NCBI GenBank assembly: GCA_002733715.2
Contig: NVWQ02000053.1
Location: forward strand, 1 to 64,000
DNA from: Methylophaga sp.
Lineage (GTDB): Bacteria; Pseudomonadota; Gammaproteobacteria; Nitrosococcales; Methylophagaceae
DNA: 64,000 bases
Direction of reading: 5' to 3'
Shown: positions 39,729 to 48,440 of the stretch, piece by piece
Layout: each line of letters starts with the position of its first letter
Position numbering within the stretch: position 1 is the stretch's first letter
Position numbers and translations under genes: made by a program
The notes under the pieces: generated by a model
Told to the model about the DNA's origin: nothing
What the model saw: only the letters and a program-made list of their open reading frames with translations
Database searches by the model: none

Positions 39729-41201
39729 ATGGTTAAAACAACAGATGTTCTACTAGTCGGCGCTGGAGCAATGAGTGCTACCCTTGGCTCGATGCTCAAA
39801 CAGCTCGATCCTTTAGTATCGATAACGATGGTCGAGCGGCTGGATAAGCCACTTCAAGAAAGTAGTGATGGCTGGAACAATGCAGGTACCGGGCATGCTG
39901 CCTACTGTGAATTAAATTACACACCTCTACAAGAGGATGGCAGTGTTAATGTAGATAGAGCATACGGCATTAATGCGCGCTATGAAGTGAGCCTGCAATA
40001 TTGGTCTCATCTTGTTAAATTAGGGGCACTGCCTTCCCCAGAAAATTTTATCAACCCGGTCCCTCATATTAGTTTTGTGTGGGGGAAAGATAACGTTGAT
40101 TTTCTTCGTAAACGCCAGCAAGCGCTGATTGGTCACCCTATGTTTGCGGCTATGGAATTTAGTGATGATTCCAAAGTATTAAATGAGTGGATGCCTTTAG
40201 TTATGCAAGGCCGAGATCCAGACCAAAAAATGGCTGCAACACGCGTTGCATATGGCACGGATGTAAACTTTTCCGCTGTTAGCCGAGGCATGATTGAACA
40301 TTTGCAAAGCCAAGATGATTTTGAACTTTTATTAAATCACGCGGTTAAAGATTTAAAGCAACAGGATGATGGCCGCTGGAATGTCACCATTAAAAATGAA
40401 AAACAAAATACAATAAGCACAATTAACGCAGCATTTGTCTTTATCGGTGCAGGTGGTGCGGCACTACAACTCTTACAAAAAGCGGGAATAGCCAAAGGCT
40501 ATGGTGGCTTTCCTGTAAGTGGTCAATTCTTGGTGTGTAAAAAAGCAGAACTTGTAGAACAACATTTAGCCAAGGTTTACGGTAAAGCCTCTGCCGGTTC
40601 ACCTCCCATGTCTGTGCCACATCTTGATACCCGAATTATTGACGGTGAAAAAGCATTGTTGTTTGGTCCTTTTGCGGGCTTTACTACCAAGTTCTTAAAA
40701 CACGGTTCCGCTTGGGATCTATTTCTGTCTATAAAAGCCGATAATATTTGGCCAATGATAAAAGTCGGCATAAACAACTTTGATCTGATTAGATATCTGG
40801 TCAAACAAGCATTTCAGACACCAAGATCACGCATCAATGCCCTGCGTGAGTATTTACCAGAAGCAAGAGATCAAGATTGGACGTTGCACACAGCAGGGCA
40901 GCGTGTACAAATAATAAAAAAATGCCCCAAACACGGCGGAAAAATAGAATTTGGCACCGAAGTTATTCATACTAGCGATGGCACCCTCGCCGGGCTATTA
41001 GGTGCTTCACCTGGCGCTTCGATTCTAGTGCCCATTATTTTAGAAATTGTCGAACAATGTTTTACTGAGCAACTAGCAACAAAGGAATGGCAAGAGAGAA
41101 TAACAAAAATAATTCCATCTTATGGAATATCCATCGTTTCGCATAAAGACCTCTTTATGTCAATTCGCAACGATACATTGTCCACATTGAAACTCAGTTA
41201 A
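39729..41201 (+). CDS. mqo: malate:quinone oxidoreductase
   Basis: DVLLVGAGAMSATLGSMLKQLDP...SSDGWNNAGTGHAAYCELNYTP...LLGASPGASILVPIILEIVEQCF. Confidence 0.96.
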   Translation: MVKTTDVLLVGAGAMSATLGSMLKQLDPLVSITMVERLDKPLQESSDGWNNAGTGHAAYCELNYTPLQEDGSVNVDRAYGINARYEVSLQYWSHLVKLGALPSPENFINPVPHISFVWGKDNVDFLRKRQQALIGHPMFAAMEFSDDSKVLNEWMPLVMQGRDPDQKMAATRVAYGTDVNFSAVSRGMIEHLQSQDDFELLLNHAVKDLKQQDDGRWNVTIKNEKQNTISTINAAFVFIGAGGAALQLLQKAGIAKGYGGFPVSGQFLVCKKAELVEQHLAKVYGKASAGSPPMSVPHLDTRIIDGEKALLFGPFAGFTTKFLKHGSAWDLFLSIKADNIWPMIKVGINNFDLIRYLVKQAFQTPRSRINALREYLPEARDQDWTLHTAGQRVQIIKKCPKHGGKIEFGTEVIHTSDGTLAGLLGASPGASILVPIILEIVEQCFTEQLATKEWQERITKIIPSYGISIVSHKDLFMSIRNDTLSTLKLS

Positions 41202-41255
41202 ATTCACCTTCATAATTCTTCCTAAGGGGAATTATGGGGACACAATACTTAATTA

Positions 41256-41428
41256 GAGTTTTGGATAGGAGAATTGAGTTTATTTTCTGTCATCCCGGTA
41301 GGATTTTTAGCCGAGATCTGTGCTCTAAATGTGAGGTTTGTAGTGGTCCACTACAGTTCCCGCTAAAAATCCTGCGGGAATGACGGAGTTGGGTTGAACT
41401 TTTCACCTAGTTCTTTTATCCAAAACTC
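41256..41428. repeat. nested palindromic element between mqo and the pentapeptide gene (copy 4 of the GTCAT repeat inside a 12-bp outer IR)
   Basis: outer gagttttggata (41256-41267)/tatccaaaactc (41417-41428); inner 41289-41384 gtcatcccggtaggatttttagc...gctaaaaatcctgcgggaatgac. Confidence 0.85.
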
Positions 41429-41431
41429 AGG

Positions 41432-42289
41432 TTAGTTACATTGCCCTATAGATTGCTCTGTACACACCTGTCCATCAATCCAAATAGCATGATCAAAACG
41501 TACATTATTTAGCTTGCTACCACCTAAATTGGCCTGACTTAGATCGGCATAAGATAAGTCGCTATTACTCAAATCAGCATAACTTAAATCAGCATTTTTT
41601 AGATTAGCACCTTTTAAATTGGTATTTTTCATTTGGCTATAACTGAGGTTGCTTGCATGTAAATCAGCATAGGAAAGATTGGCACTGTTTAATTTTGTAT
41701 TCATTAAGTTGCTTTCAGATAACTGGCTATTTCGTAGTTGAGCATTGCTGAGGTCTTTATTTTCTAGGTTTATTTTTGGTTTTAGACAATTTTCCCAGTT
41801 TATATGTGGGGCGGCAGCTTTGTCACAGCTTGAGAGTGATGTGGGGAATGATTCTGCATAAAAAACACCTATGAAAAGCACCAGGAGACTGAGCGATATA
41901 AGAATAAATGTTGGCCAGAAGAAAGGCTGTTTTCGCTGTCGAAATTTTTGCATAAGTTGGGTGCGGCTTTGGCGTCGATGAATGTCTTCATCACTTTCAA
42001 GTGTTCTACGTTCATTATCACTTCGCTGAGTGGGACTATCATACGATTGTTGTTTGTCCCGCCGGTCAAAACCATTGCGTTCATCAAGTTGTTTAACGGT
42101 ATTTTCACTATGGGTTTTTTGTAGTTCAGGCCATCTTGACAAGGGACGCCAGTTAATTTGGTCTGTGCTGACTTCATCGTTGGTTTTTAGGCGTTGGAGA
42201 GATAATTGGTTATTTATGATCGATACGCTAAAGGGGCCAGTTACTGTGCCTCTATGCTCACGTATATACCATAATATTGAATCGCCCAT
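41432..42289 (-). CDS. GYF_2/DUF4339-like N-terminus + TM + pentapeptide-repeat protein
   Basis: WYIREHRGTVTGPFSVSIINNQLSLQRLKTNDEVSTDQINWRPLSRWPEL; TM FFWPTFILISLSLLVLFIGVFYA; about 18 repeats of A(D/N)LXX type (NLSYADLHASNLSYSQMKNTNLKGANLKNADLSYADLSNSDLSYADLSQANL). Confidence 0.88.
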   Translation of the reverse strand: MGDSILWYIREHRGTVTGPFSVSIINNQLSLQRLKTNDEVSTDQINWRPLSRWPELQKTHSENTVKQLDERNGFDRRDKQQSYDSPTQRSDNERRTLESDEDIHRRQSRTQLMQKFRQRKQPFFWPTFILISLSLLVLFIGVFYAESFPTSLSSCDKAAAPHINWENCLKPKINLENKDLSNAQLRNSQLSESNLMNTKLNSANLSYADLHASNLSYSQMKNTNLKGANLKNADLSYADLSNSDLSYADLSQANLGGSKLNNVRFDHAIWIDGQVCTEQSIGQCN

Positions 42290-42338
42290 GGGTATATACT
42301 AGCATTATCTCTGTATAACTTGAAAATAGGTCACGAAT

Positions 42339-43910
42339 GTGATTATTCCACAGTCAAACAAAAATCATATTGGATTGGTTCAAGATATCCCCAAAACGAT
42401 GCTTGTTGAAAAAGTAATCGGACAACGCATTGAGGCGCGAGTAATGCAGGCTGCAGTTGCAGCTGAGATGGTATCAATAAAAGTGGCCGATAGAGTGTTG
42501 CAATTACGTACGCCTGTTGATTTGCAGGCAGGTCAGAAAATTCAACTGGAATGGGTTGAGCAATCAGGTAAGCTTGTTCTGAAATTGGTTACAGCAGCAG
42601 AAAATAATCAAAAACTCCTCTCAAGCTTGCAAGTGGGTCAACAATTACCTGTTGAAATTTTAAAAGTATTAGCACAAGGGAGGGTGTTAGTTCAGACGCT
42701 TGCGGTGCAGACTTCATTGAATTCAACACAGTCCTTTATTCAGCAATTTGATATTGATATTTCACAGCTTTCAAAACAATTTAAGCTGGGTGATAAGTTA
42801 ATGATGGATATCATCTCAGTTAAACCACTCAATATACGATTACAGTCGAATCTAGGTCATCATCAAATAGTGAATAGATTGCAACAGTTACTTGGGCAAC
42901 AGGCGCTTAACCCAAGTTTAGCGGGATTAATTAGTTCACTACAAAATAAGACTATTCCTGAAGCTATGCAATCGGCTATCAGTAACTTAGTTCAATTTTC
43001 ACTAGATAAAACGGCGGTAACGCAGTTGAATTCTTTAAAACAAGCCATGTCGTTATCAGGCACCTTTTCGGAAAATAAATTGCTGAACCAGCCTACCAGT
43101 AGTAATCAAGATTTTAAGGCAAATTTGGTGAAGGTTTTAGCAGCAATAGAAACCGTAATGTCTCAAGTGCGTGGTTCAGAAAGTGGTGAGAAAATCAATA
43201 AATTGCCTGCACAAGTTTTATCGGCATTGGCATCACAAGGTAAGACAGTAGAGCAGTTATTACATGTTTTATTATCAGGAAAGAATTCTGCCTCGCCAGC
43301 GGCTGTTCAATCGTTGCTTCCTGGTTTGTTGAATAAGGAACAAGCATTGTTGTTAACACAAATATTGTCACAGTCAGGCTCGACTAATGCTGCAACAGCG
43401 GGCAGACAAACACCACTTAATTTGGCTGAGTTGATGGTGATGTTTAAAGAGGTGGAAGGCGTGTATAACAAGGTGCAGTTAAACCAATTGTTAATGCTGA
43501 GAGAGGGCGATAATAGCACGACAACAACGGCGAGTTGGTTATTTGATATTCCTATCAAAGATAAGCAAAACTTAGATTTACTACATATGCAGATTGATCA
43601 GCATAAAAAAGAAAGTGAGCAAGATGATGAAATATGGAATGTTCAGCTGCGTTTAGATACGCAAAACCTAGGACCAGTGCAAGCGACGGTGACATTGGTA
43701 GACGAGGATGTCAAAGTGGTTTTTCGTGCAGAGCGAAATCAAAGTGCGGCTTTATTAGAAGATAATATGGATATGCTTATTGCTTCGTTAAATGCGATAG
43801 GTGTGACATCTAGTCATATGAGTTGTGTTTCTGGCAATGTGGCTGAGGCGACAATAATGGATAAGCATAATCAAATAGAAGCTGTTTCAAGGGTGGATAT
43901 TTCAGTATGA
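42339..43910 (+). CDS. fliK: flagellar hook-length control protein FliK-like
   Basis: 523 aa; C-terminal WNVQLRLDTQNLGPVQATVTLVDEDVKVVFRAERNQSAALLEDNMDMLIASLNAIGV; adjacent to the flagellar cluster. Confidence 0.8.
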   Translation: MIIPQSNKNHIGLVQDIPKTMLVEKVIGQRIEARVMQAAVAAEMVSIKVADRVLQLRTPVDLQAGQKIQLEWVEQSGKLVLKLVTAAENNQKLLSSLQVGQQLPVEILKVLAQGRVLVQTLAVQTSLNSTQSFIQQFDIDISQLSKQFKLGDKLMMDIISVKPLNIRLQSNLGHHQIVNRLQQLLGQQALNPSLAGLISSLQNKTIPEAMQSAISNLVQFSLDKTAVTQLNSLKQAMSLSGTFSENKLLNQPTSSNQDFKANLVKVLAAIETVMSQVRGSESGEKINKLPAQVLSALASQGKTVEQLLHVLLSGKNSASPAAVQSLLPGLLNKEQALLLTQILSQSGSTNAATAGRQTPLNLAELMVMFKEVEGVYNKVQLNQLLMLREGDNSTTTTASWLFDIPIKDKQNLDLLHMQIDQHKKESEQDDEIWNVQLRLDTQNLGPVQATVTLVDEDVKVVFRAERNQSAALLEDNMDMLIASLNAIGVTSSHMSCVSGNVAEATIMDKHNQIEAVSRVDISV

Positions 43911-44188
43911 GCAACAATGAGCCACTTCGTGCTATTGCACTGCAATATGATGGTGATAATGCACCTATTGTTACGGCTACGGGTGAAGGGGATATTGCAC
44001 AGGAGATTATCCGCATTGCAAAAGAACATGGCGTGCCTTTGCGAGAGGACATGATGCTAGCAGCATTATTAAGTGATCTAGAACTAGGCGAAGAGATCCC
44101 ACCATTACTTTATCGGGTGATTGCTGAGATTATTGCCTATACTTACTTTATTGCTGGAAAAGTACCCAAAGACTTTAATAGCGATTAA
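43907..44188 (+). CDS. FlhB C-terminal-domain-like (EscU/YscU/HrcU substrate-switch) protein
   Basis: AIALQYDGDNAPIVTATGEGDIAQEIIRIAKEHGVPLREDMMLAALLSDLELGEEIPPLLYRVIAEIIAYTYFI. Confidence 0.9.
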   Translation: MSNNEPLRAIALQYDGDNAPIVTATGEGDIAQEIIRIAKEHGVPLREDMMLAALLSDLELGEEIPPLLYRVIAEIIAYTYFIAGKVPKDFNSD

Positions 44189-44574
44189 TGTAGCTCCTGC
44201 TGATCTTCATTGCCATGAAGGCGGCTGATTAAATGCGCCTCTTCATCACTTAAATTGCAATTGTCGATAAGTTGTTCGACGGCTACACCTTTTCTAGCAA
44301 GGCGAATCGCATGCTCATAGGATTGCGGTGACGAGGTAGTGCCAAGCGAGAGGGTATTGTGTCGTTCTTGCAGTGTAGCCAGTGTTTGTTCGAACTTGTG
44401 GATACGGTCATCTGTGCCCACGGCTCCGGCACATAATACGGATAATTGGCTCTGTAAACCGGCAATTTTGTTTGCTTGTATTTTGTTTAACGTCAATAGC
44501 CGATAGCTAGTAGTGGCGATCACCAGTGTAATAAGTACAAAGGCTGCGGCGATAATCATTGTTGTAGTAATCAT
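44185..44574 (-). CDS. DUF2802-like protein
   Basis: N-terminal TM, coiled coil, C-terminal YEHAIRLARKGVAVEQLIDNCNLSDEEAHLISRLHG. Confidence 0.85.
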   Translation of the reverse strand: MITTTMIIAAAFVLITLVIATTSYRLLTLNKIQANKIAGLQSQLSVLCAGAVGTDDRIHKFEQTLATLQERHNTLSLGTTSSPQSYEHAIRLARKGVAVEQLIDNCNLSDEEAHLISRLHGNEDQQELH

Positions 44575-44598
44575 ATTGCTTTACTCCTGATTAGAGTT

Positions 44599-44775
44599 TT
44601 ATACATATTCATCAAATAAACCATGATGAGGTCGTTCAGGTGGGTCTTGATTGTTATCATCATGTGTGTCCTTTTTCGGTTTTTTCTTTTCTTTTTTATC
44701 TTGCTGCTCATTTTGAGACGGCTTTATGGGTAAAGGTGGCACCACCGGTTGACTAGGATTAATATTCTCTGCCAT
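44599..44775 (-). CDS. small charged proline/lysine-rich protein (58 aa)
   Basis: read by eye: MAENINPSQPVVPPLPIKPSQNEQQDKKEKKKPKKDTHDDNNQDPPERPHHGLFDEYV; below the supplied ORF cutoff; fills the cheW-DUF2802 gap. Confidence 0.55.
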   Translation of the reverse strand: MAENINPSQPVVPPLPIKPSQNEQQDKKEKKKPKKDTHDDNNQDPPERPHHGLFDEYV

Positions 44776-44802
44776 GACAAATAACCATTCTTCTATATCT
44801 AA

Positions 44803-45279
44803 TCAAAAGCTAGCAAAATCAGCCGTTTCTTCTTCTGATAAAAATTTATCTACGTCAACAATAATAAGTAGGTAATCTTCACGACTACATACACCTTGAA
44901 TAAAACGAGAACTATCATCACTGTTCACACTGGGTGCGGTATCAATTTCAGACTGGTGAAGATAAACAACTTCGGCAACACTATCAACTAACATACCAAT
45001 CACATTGCCATTGACTTCAACAATAATGATTCGAGAAAGGTCATCTGTTTCTTTGGGCATTAATCCAAATCGACTACGTGTATCAATTACTGTGACAACA
45101 CTGCCACGCAGATTGATAATGCCTAATACATAGCTTGGCGCACCTGGGACAGGTGCGATTTCTGTTATGCGTAGCACTTCTTGTACTTGCATAACATTAA
45201 TGCCATAGACCTCATCTCCTAATTGATAGGTTACCCATTGAAGGATTGGATCTGATATTTCATCATCTTGTTGGCTCAT
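44803..45279 (-). CDS. cheW: chemotaxis coupling protein CheW
   Basis: WVTYQLGDEVYGINVMQVQEVLRITEIAPVPGAPSYVLGIINLRGSVVTVIDTRSRFGL. Confidence 0.95.
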   Translation of the reverse strand: MSQQDDEISDPILQWVTYQLGDEVYGINVMQVQEVLRITEIAPVPGAPSYVLGIINLRGSVVTVIDTRSRFGLMPKETDDLSRIIIVEVNGNVIGMLVDSVAEVVYLHQSEIDTAPSVNSDDSSRFIQGVCSREDYLLIIVDVDKFLSEEETADFASF

Positions 45280-45376
45280 TGTTCTTTAACCTTAATACAG
45301 CTGTCTTAAAATACTGCCAAAACAGAGGCAGTTGATGCATATTTAATGCATTGTTCATGCCAGAGTTTACTTTGTT

Positions 45377-45985
45377 TTAGAATGGCTTTATGAGCGCTTC
45401 AATATTAAGAATACTGCACATTTGTTCTAACACAGTCCCGTCTAGCCAAGGCCTTTTACCAGGGTGATGCCGCCATCGCACTTGATCAGGCGACAGTGTA
45501 ACAACACTTTCAATTTTATTACATGCCAATCCCCATTTTCCATTACCAATGCAAATAATAAACTGCGACTTATTTTTACTGTCTTGATACTTGCTAGGCA
45601 AAACAATATTAGCAGTTTCAATCACTTGAATATGCTGTTGATCTTGGCTATATAATCCGAGATACCCGTCTGGTTTGTCAGCTATTTTAGATAAAGACTT
45701 TTCTGGCCACGTTAAAATACCATTTAGATCGTGTAATGGAATTGCTAATTTAAGCCCTTGAACATCGAAGATGAGTGTTTGAAAATCTGAGGTGCGCCAA
45801 TCTTTCTTTTTAACAGCAGGTTTTTCTCGTTCGAACATGTGCTCAACGGTGACAGATGGTTCATCAACCTCAGTCATTATCTCTGCAGGAGTGAGCAACA
45901 TATCTTTCAAATATACCGACAGCGCTTGTTCCTGATCTAGTAGCTGAGTAGGCTTTCTATCTTCGAATGGACTGCTAATAGACAC
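45377..45985 (-). CDS. CheW-like domain protein
   Basis: FQTLIFDVQGLKLAIPLHDLNGILTWPEKSLSKIADKPDGYLGLY...WGLACNKIESVVTLSPDQVRWR. Confidence 0.85.
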   Translation of the reverse strand: MSISSPFEDRKPTQLLDQEQALSVYLKDMLLTPAEIMTEVDEPSVTVEHMFEREKPAVKKKDWRTSDFQTLIFDVQGLKLAIPLHDLNGILTWPEKSLSKIADKPDGYLGLYSQDQQHIQVIETANIVLPSKYQDSKNKSQFIICIGNGKWGLACNKIESVVTLSPDQVRWRHHPGKRPWLDGTVLEQMCSILNIEALIKPF

Positions 45986-46775
45986 GCGGTAACTTCTCTA
46001 TATCATGCTGAGGGCCTGTAAGATATTGGAGCAATTGCTTATAGGCAAGCGATCCTCGAGATTTTTCATTCATTGATGGTAAGGGGATGCCAGCCTTACT
46101 TGCATCACGGAACTGCGTATCAATTGGAATAACACCATCCCATACACCATCATTGTGTTGCTCGCGTAACATTCGCAGACTTTGGGTTGATGCGCGTGTA
46201 CGGCGATCAAACATGGTAGGAACAATAAGATAAGGCAAGCCTTTCTTGCGAGCATGATTAATCATATCTAGAGTATGTAACATGCGTTCCAAACCTTTTA
46301 GTGCTAGAAACTCGGTTTGCACGGGTATGAGCAATTGATCACAGGCTGCGAGGGCATTAATCATCAGCACGCCGAGCATGGGCGGGCAATCAATTAATAT
46401 ATTAGGAAATCGATCAGCTAACAGGGCTAAATTAGATTTAATAACGAGGCCTTTGCCACCTTGTGTGCCTAATTGGCGATCAAGTGTAGCCATAGCTGTA
46501 GAGCCAGGGAGTAAATATAAATTATCAAAATTGGTTTTTTTTAAAGAGTTGAATAATGCCGCATTGGGGCTGCTGTCACTTTTTTGAAATAGTGAGTAAA
46601 CGCTATTTTCTATTGTGTCGGGGTCATGACCAAAATAGCTTGTGAGTGAGCCATGTGGATCCATATCAAGAATAAGAGTGGGTTTACCTTGTTGTGCCAA
46701 TAAACCAGCAAGGCTCACTACGGTCGTTGTTTTGCCTACTCCACCTTTTTGATTGGCAACGGCCCAAATGGTCAT
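45975..46775 (-). CDS. ParA/Soj-family ATPase
   Basis: IWAVANQKGGVGKTTTVVSLAGLLAQQGKPTLILDMDPHGSLTSYFG...LIDCPPMLGVLMINALAACDQLLIPVQTEFLALKGLERML. Confidence 0.94.
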   Translation of the reverse strand: MTIWAVANQKGGVGKTTTVVSLAGLLAQQGKPTLILDMDPHGSLTSYFGHDPDTIENSVYSLFQKSDSSPNAALFNSLKKTNFDNLYLLPGSTAMATLDRQLGTQGGKGLVIKSNLALLADRFPNILIDCPPMLGVLMINALAACDQLLIPVQTEFLALKGLERMLHTLDMINHARKKGLPYLIVPTMFDRRTRASTQSLRMLREQHNDGVWDGVIPIDTQFRDASKAGIPLPSMNEKSRGSLAYKQLLQYLTGPQHDIEKLPRVY

Positions 46776-47635
46776 TGAGAACCTATGGCTGCAGGTTGTT
46801 GCACTGATCTTGTTTGAGGGCTTGCAGGTACTATAGGTGAAATAGGAGATAACGTCGTTGGTTTAAATGTATCTCTTGAATGCCGGCTGTCATCACCCCC
46901 TAATACTACCAGTATAATACGTCTGTTTTTTTGACGCCCCTCATCGGTCGTATTATCGGCAACAGGTTTAAATTCCCCATAACCAATGGCTGACATTCGA
47001 GTAGGAGAAACGCCATAGCGATTTAAAAGATGTACAACACTGGCAGCACGCGCTGCCGATAATTCCCAGTTAGAAGGAAATCGTGGTGTACTTATCGGTT
47101 GGTTATCGGTGAAACCTTCAACTTGAATTGGGTTGGAGGATGTTTTCAGGATTTCAGCCGCCTTGGCAAGAATGGGAATGGCAGTTCTTTCAAGACGCGA
47201 TTCACCACTATAGAATAGAGCACTTGATTTTATTTCTAACTCCAACCAATTATTGCCTTGTTTAATGGATATATCTTTACTTTCAATTTTTTCTGCAAAA
47301 GTAGAATTAAATTGTTGCGATAAATCATCAATTGTTCTGATTGTTTTTTCAGAAACGGGCGGTGGTGTAGGGGCTAATTCGATAAGATTGATGGGGGCAA
47401 TGGCTGGGGGAGCAGTAGTATCATGTTCTTCGAGTTGAATTGGATTTGTGCTACCGGGGCTTGAAAATACCGATTCTAATGTGTCAGATAAAACGCGGTA
47501 CTTGCTTGTATTTACAGAAGAAATTGAATACATCACCACAAAAAATGCGAACAATAAAGTAATGAAGTCAGCGTAGGATACTAACCAACGTTCATGATTT
47601 ATATGCTCTTCTTGTTTTTTTCTTCGACGTGCCAT
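46772..47635 (-). CDS. motD: flagellar motor stator protein MotB/MotD
   Basis: WLVSYADFITLLFAFFVVMYSISSVN...OmpA-type VEGFTDNQPISTPRFPSNWELSAARAASVVHLLNRYGVSPTRMSAIGYGEFKPVADN. Confidence 0.93.
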   Translation of the reverse strand: MARRRKKQEEHINHERWLVSYADFITLLFAFFVVMYSISSVNTSKYRVLSDTLESVFSSPGSTNPIQLEEHDTTAPPAIAPINLIELAPTPPPVSEKTIRTIDDLSQQFNSTFAEKIESKDISIKQGNNWLELEIKSSALFYSGESRLERTAIPILAKAAEILKTSSNPIQVEGFTDNQPISTPRFPSNWELSAARAASVVHLLNRYGVSPTRMSAIGYGEFKPVADNTTDEGRQKNRRIILVVLGGDDSRHSRDTFKPTTLSPISPIVPASPQTRSVQQPAAIGSQ

Positions 47636-47638
47636 ATT

Positions 47639-48379
47639 TTAATCGAGATAAGCTTGTAGGCGTGTTTCAATATTGCGTGGATTATCCCCATTAGCAACAC
47701 CGATTAATCCCTCTATAAGCATTGTTTGCATGTGGGAACGATTATCTATAAGTGCTTTTAGTTTATTGCCAATAGGTAGAAATAATAAGTTTGCAAATGC
47801 AACGCCGTAAATTGTGGCGATAAACGCAACTGCAATACCTGAACCTAAAGAGGAGGGATCAGCAAGATTACCCATGACATGAATTAAACCTAAAACGGCA
47901 CCAATAATACCTATAGTCGGAGAATATCCGCCCATTGCATCAAATACTTTTGCTGATTGGATATCACGGTATTCTTGAATATCAAGATCATTCTCTAAGA
48001 CTTCACGAATCATTTCAGGTGAAGCGCCATCGGCAATGAGTTGTAATCCTTTTTGTGTAAATAGATCTTCCTCAAGTTCGGCCACTGTTTCTAACTTGAA
48101 TAAACCTTCTTTACGTGCAATTTGGTTCCATTCGATAATTTTATCTAAGGTTGCTTCTAACGGTTGTTTTGGTGGTATAAATACCCATGCTAGCATTTGT
48201 AATGCGCGGATAAATGTTCTTAGAGGTGTCTGTAGCATTACTGCGCCTAATGTTCCACCTAATACGATTAAAAGTGCGACGGAATTGAGGATGCTATCAA
48301 GGTGCCCACCATCTAATTGTTGACCGGCGATGATCGCCCCAAAGCCTATAATTAGACCAATAATGCTAAGACTATCCAT
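47639..48379 (-). CDS. motC: flagellar motor stator protein MotA/MotC
   Basis: MDSLSIIGLIIGFGAIIAGQQLDGGHLDSILN...MGGYSPTIGIIGAVLGLIHVMGNLADPSSLGSGIAVAFIATIYGVAFANLLFLPIGNKLK. Confidence 0.94.
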   Translation of the reverse strand: MDSLSIIGLIIGFGAIIAGQQLDGGHLDSILNSVALLIVLGGTLGAVMLQTPLRTFIRALQMLAWVFIPPKQPLEATLDKIIEWNQIARKEGLFKLETVAELEEDLFTQKGLQLIADGASPEMIREVLENDLDIQEYRDIQSAKVFDAMGGYSPTIGIIGAVLGLIHVMGNLADPSSLGSGIAVAFIATIYGVAFANLLFLPIGNKLKALIDNRSHMQTMLIEGLIGVANGDNPRNIETRLQAYLD

Positions 48380-48440
48380 TTTTAATGTAATTCCATGGTA
48401 AGTTTTCTAGGGAGCATCTGAATAAGCAATATTATTTTTA

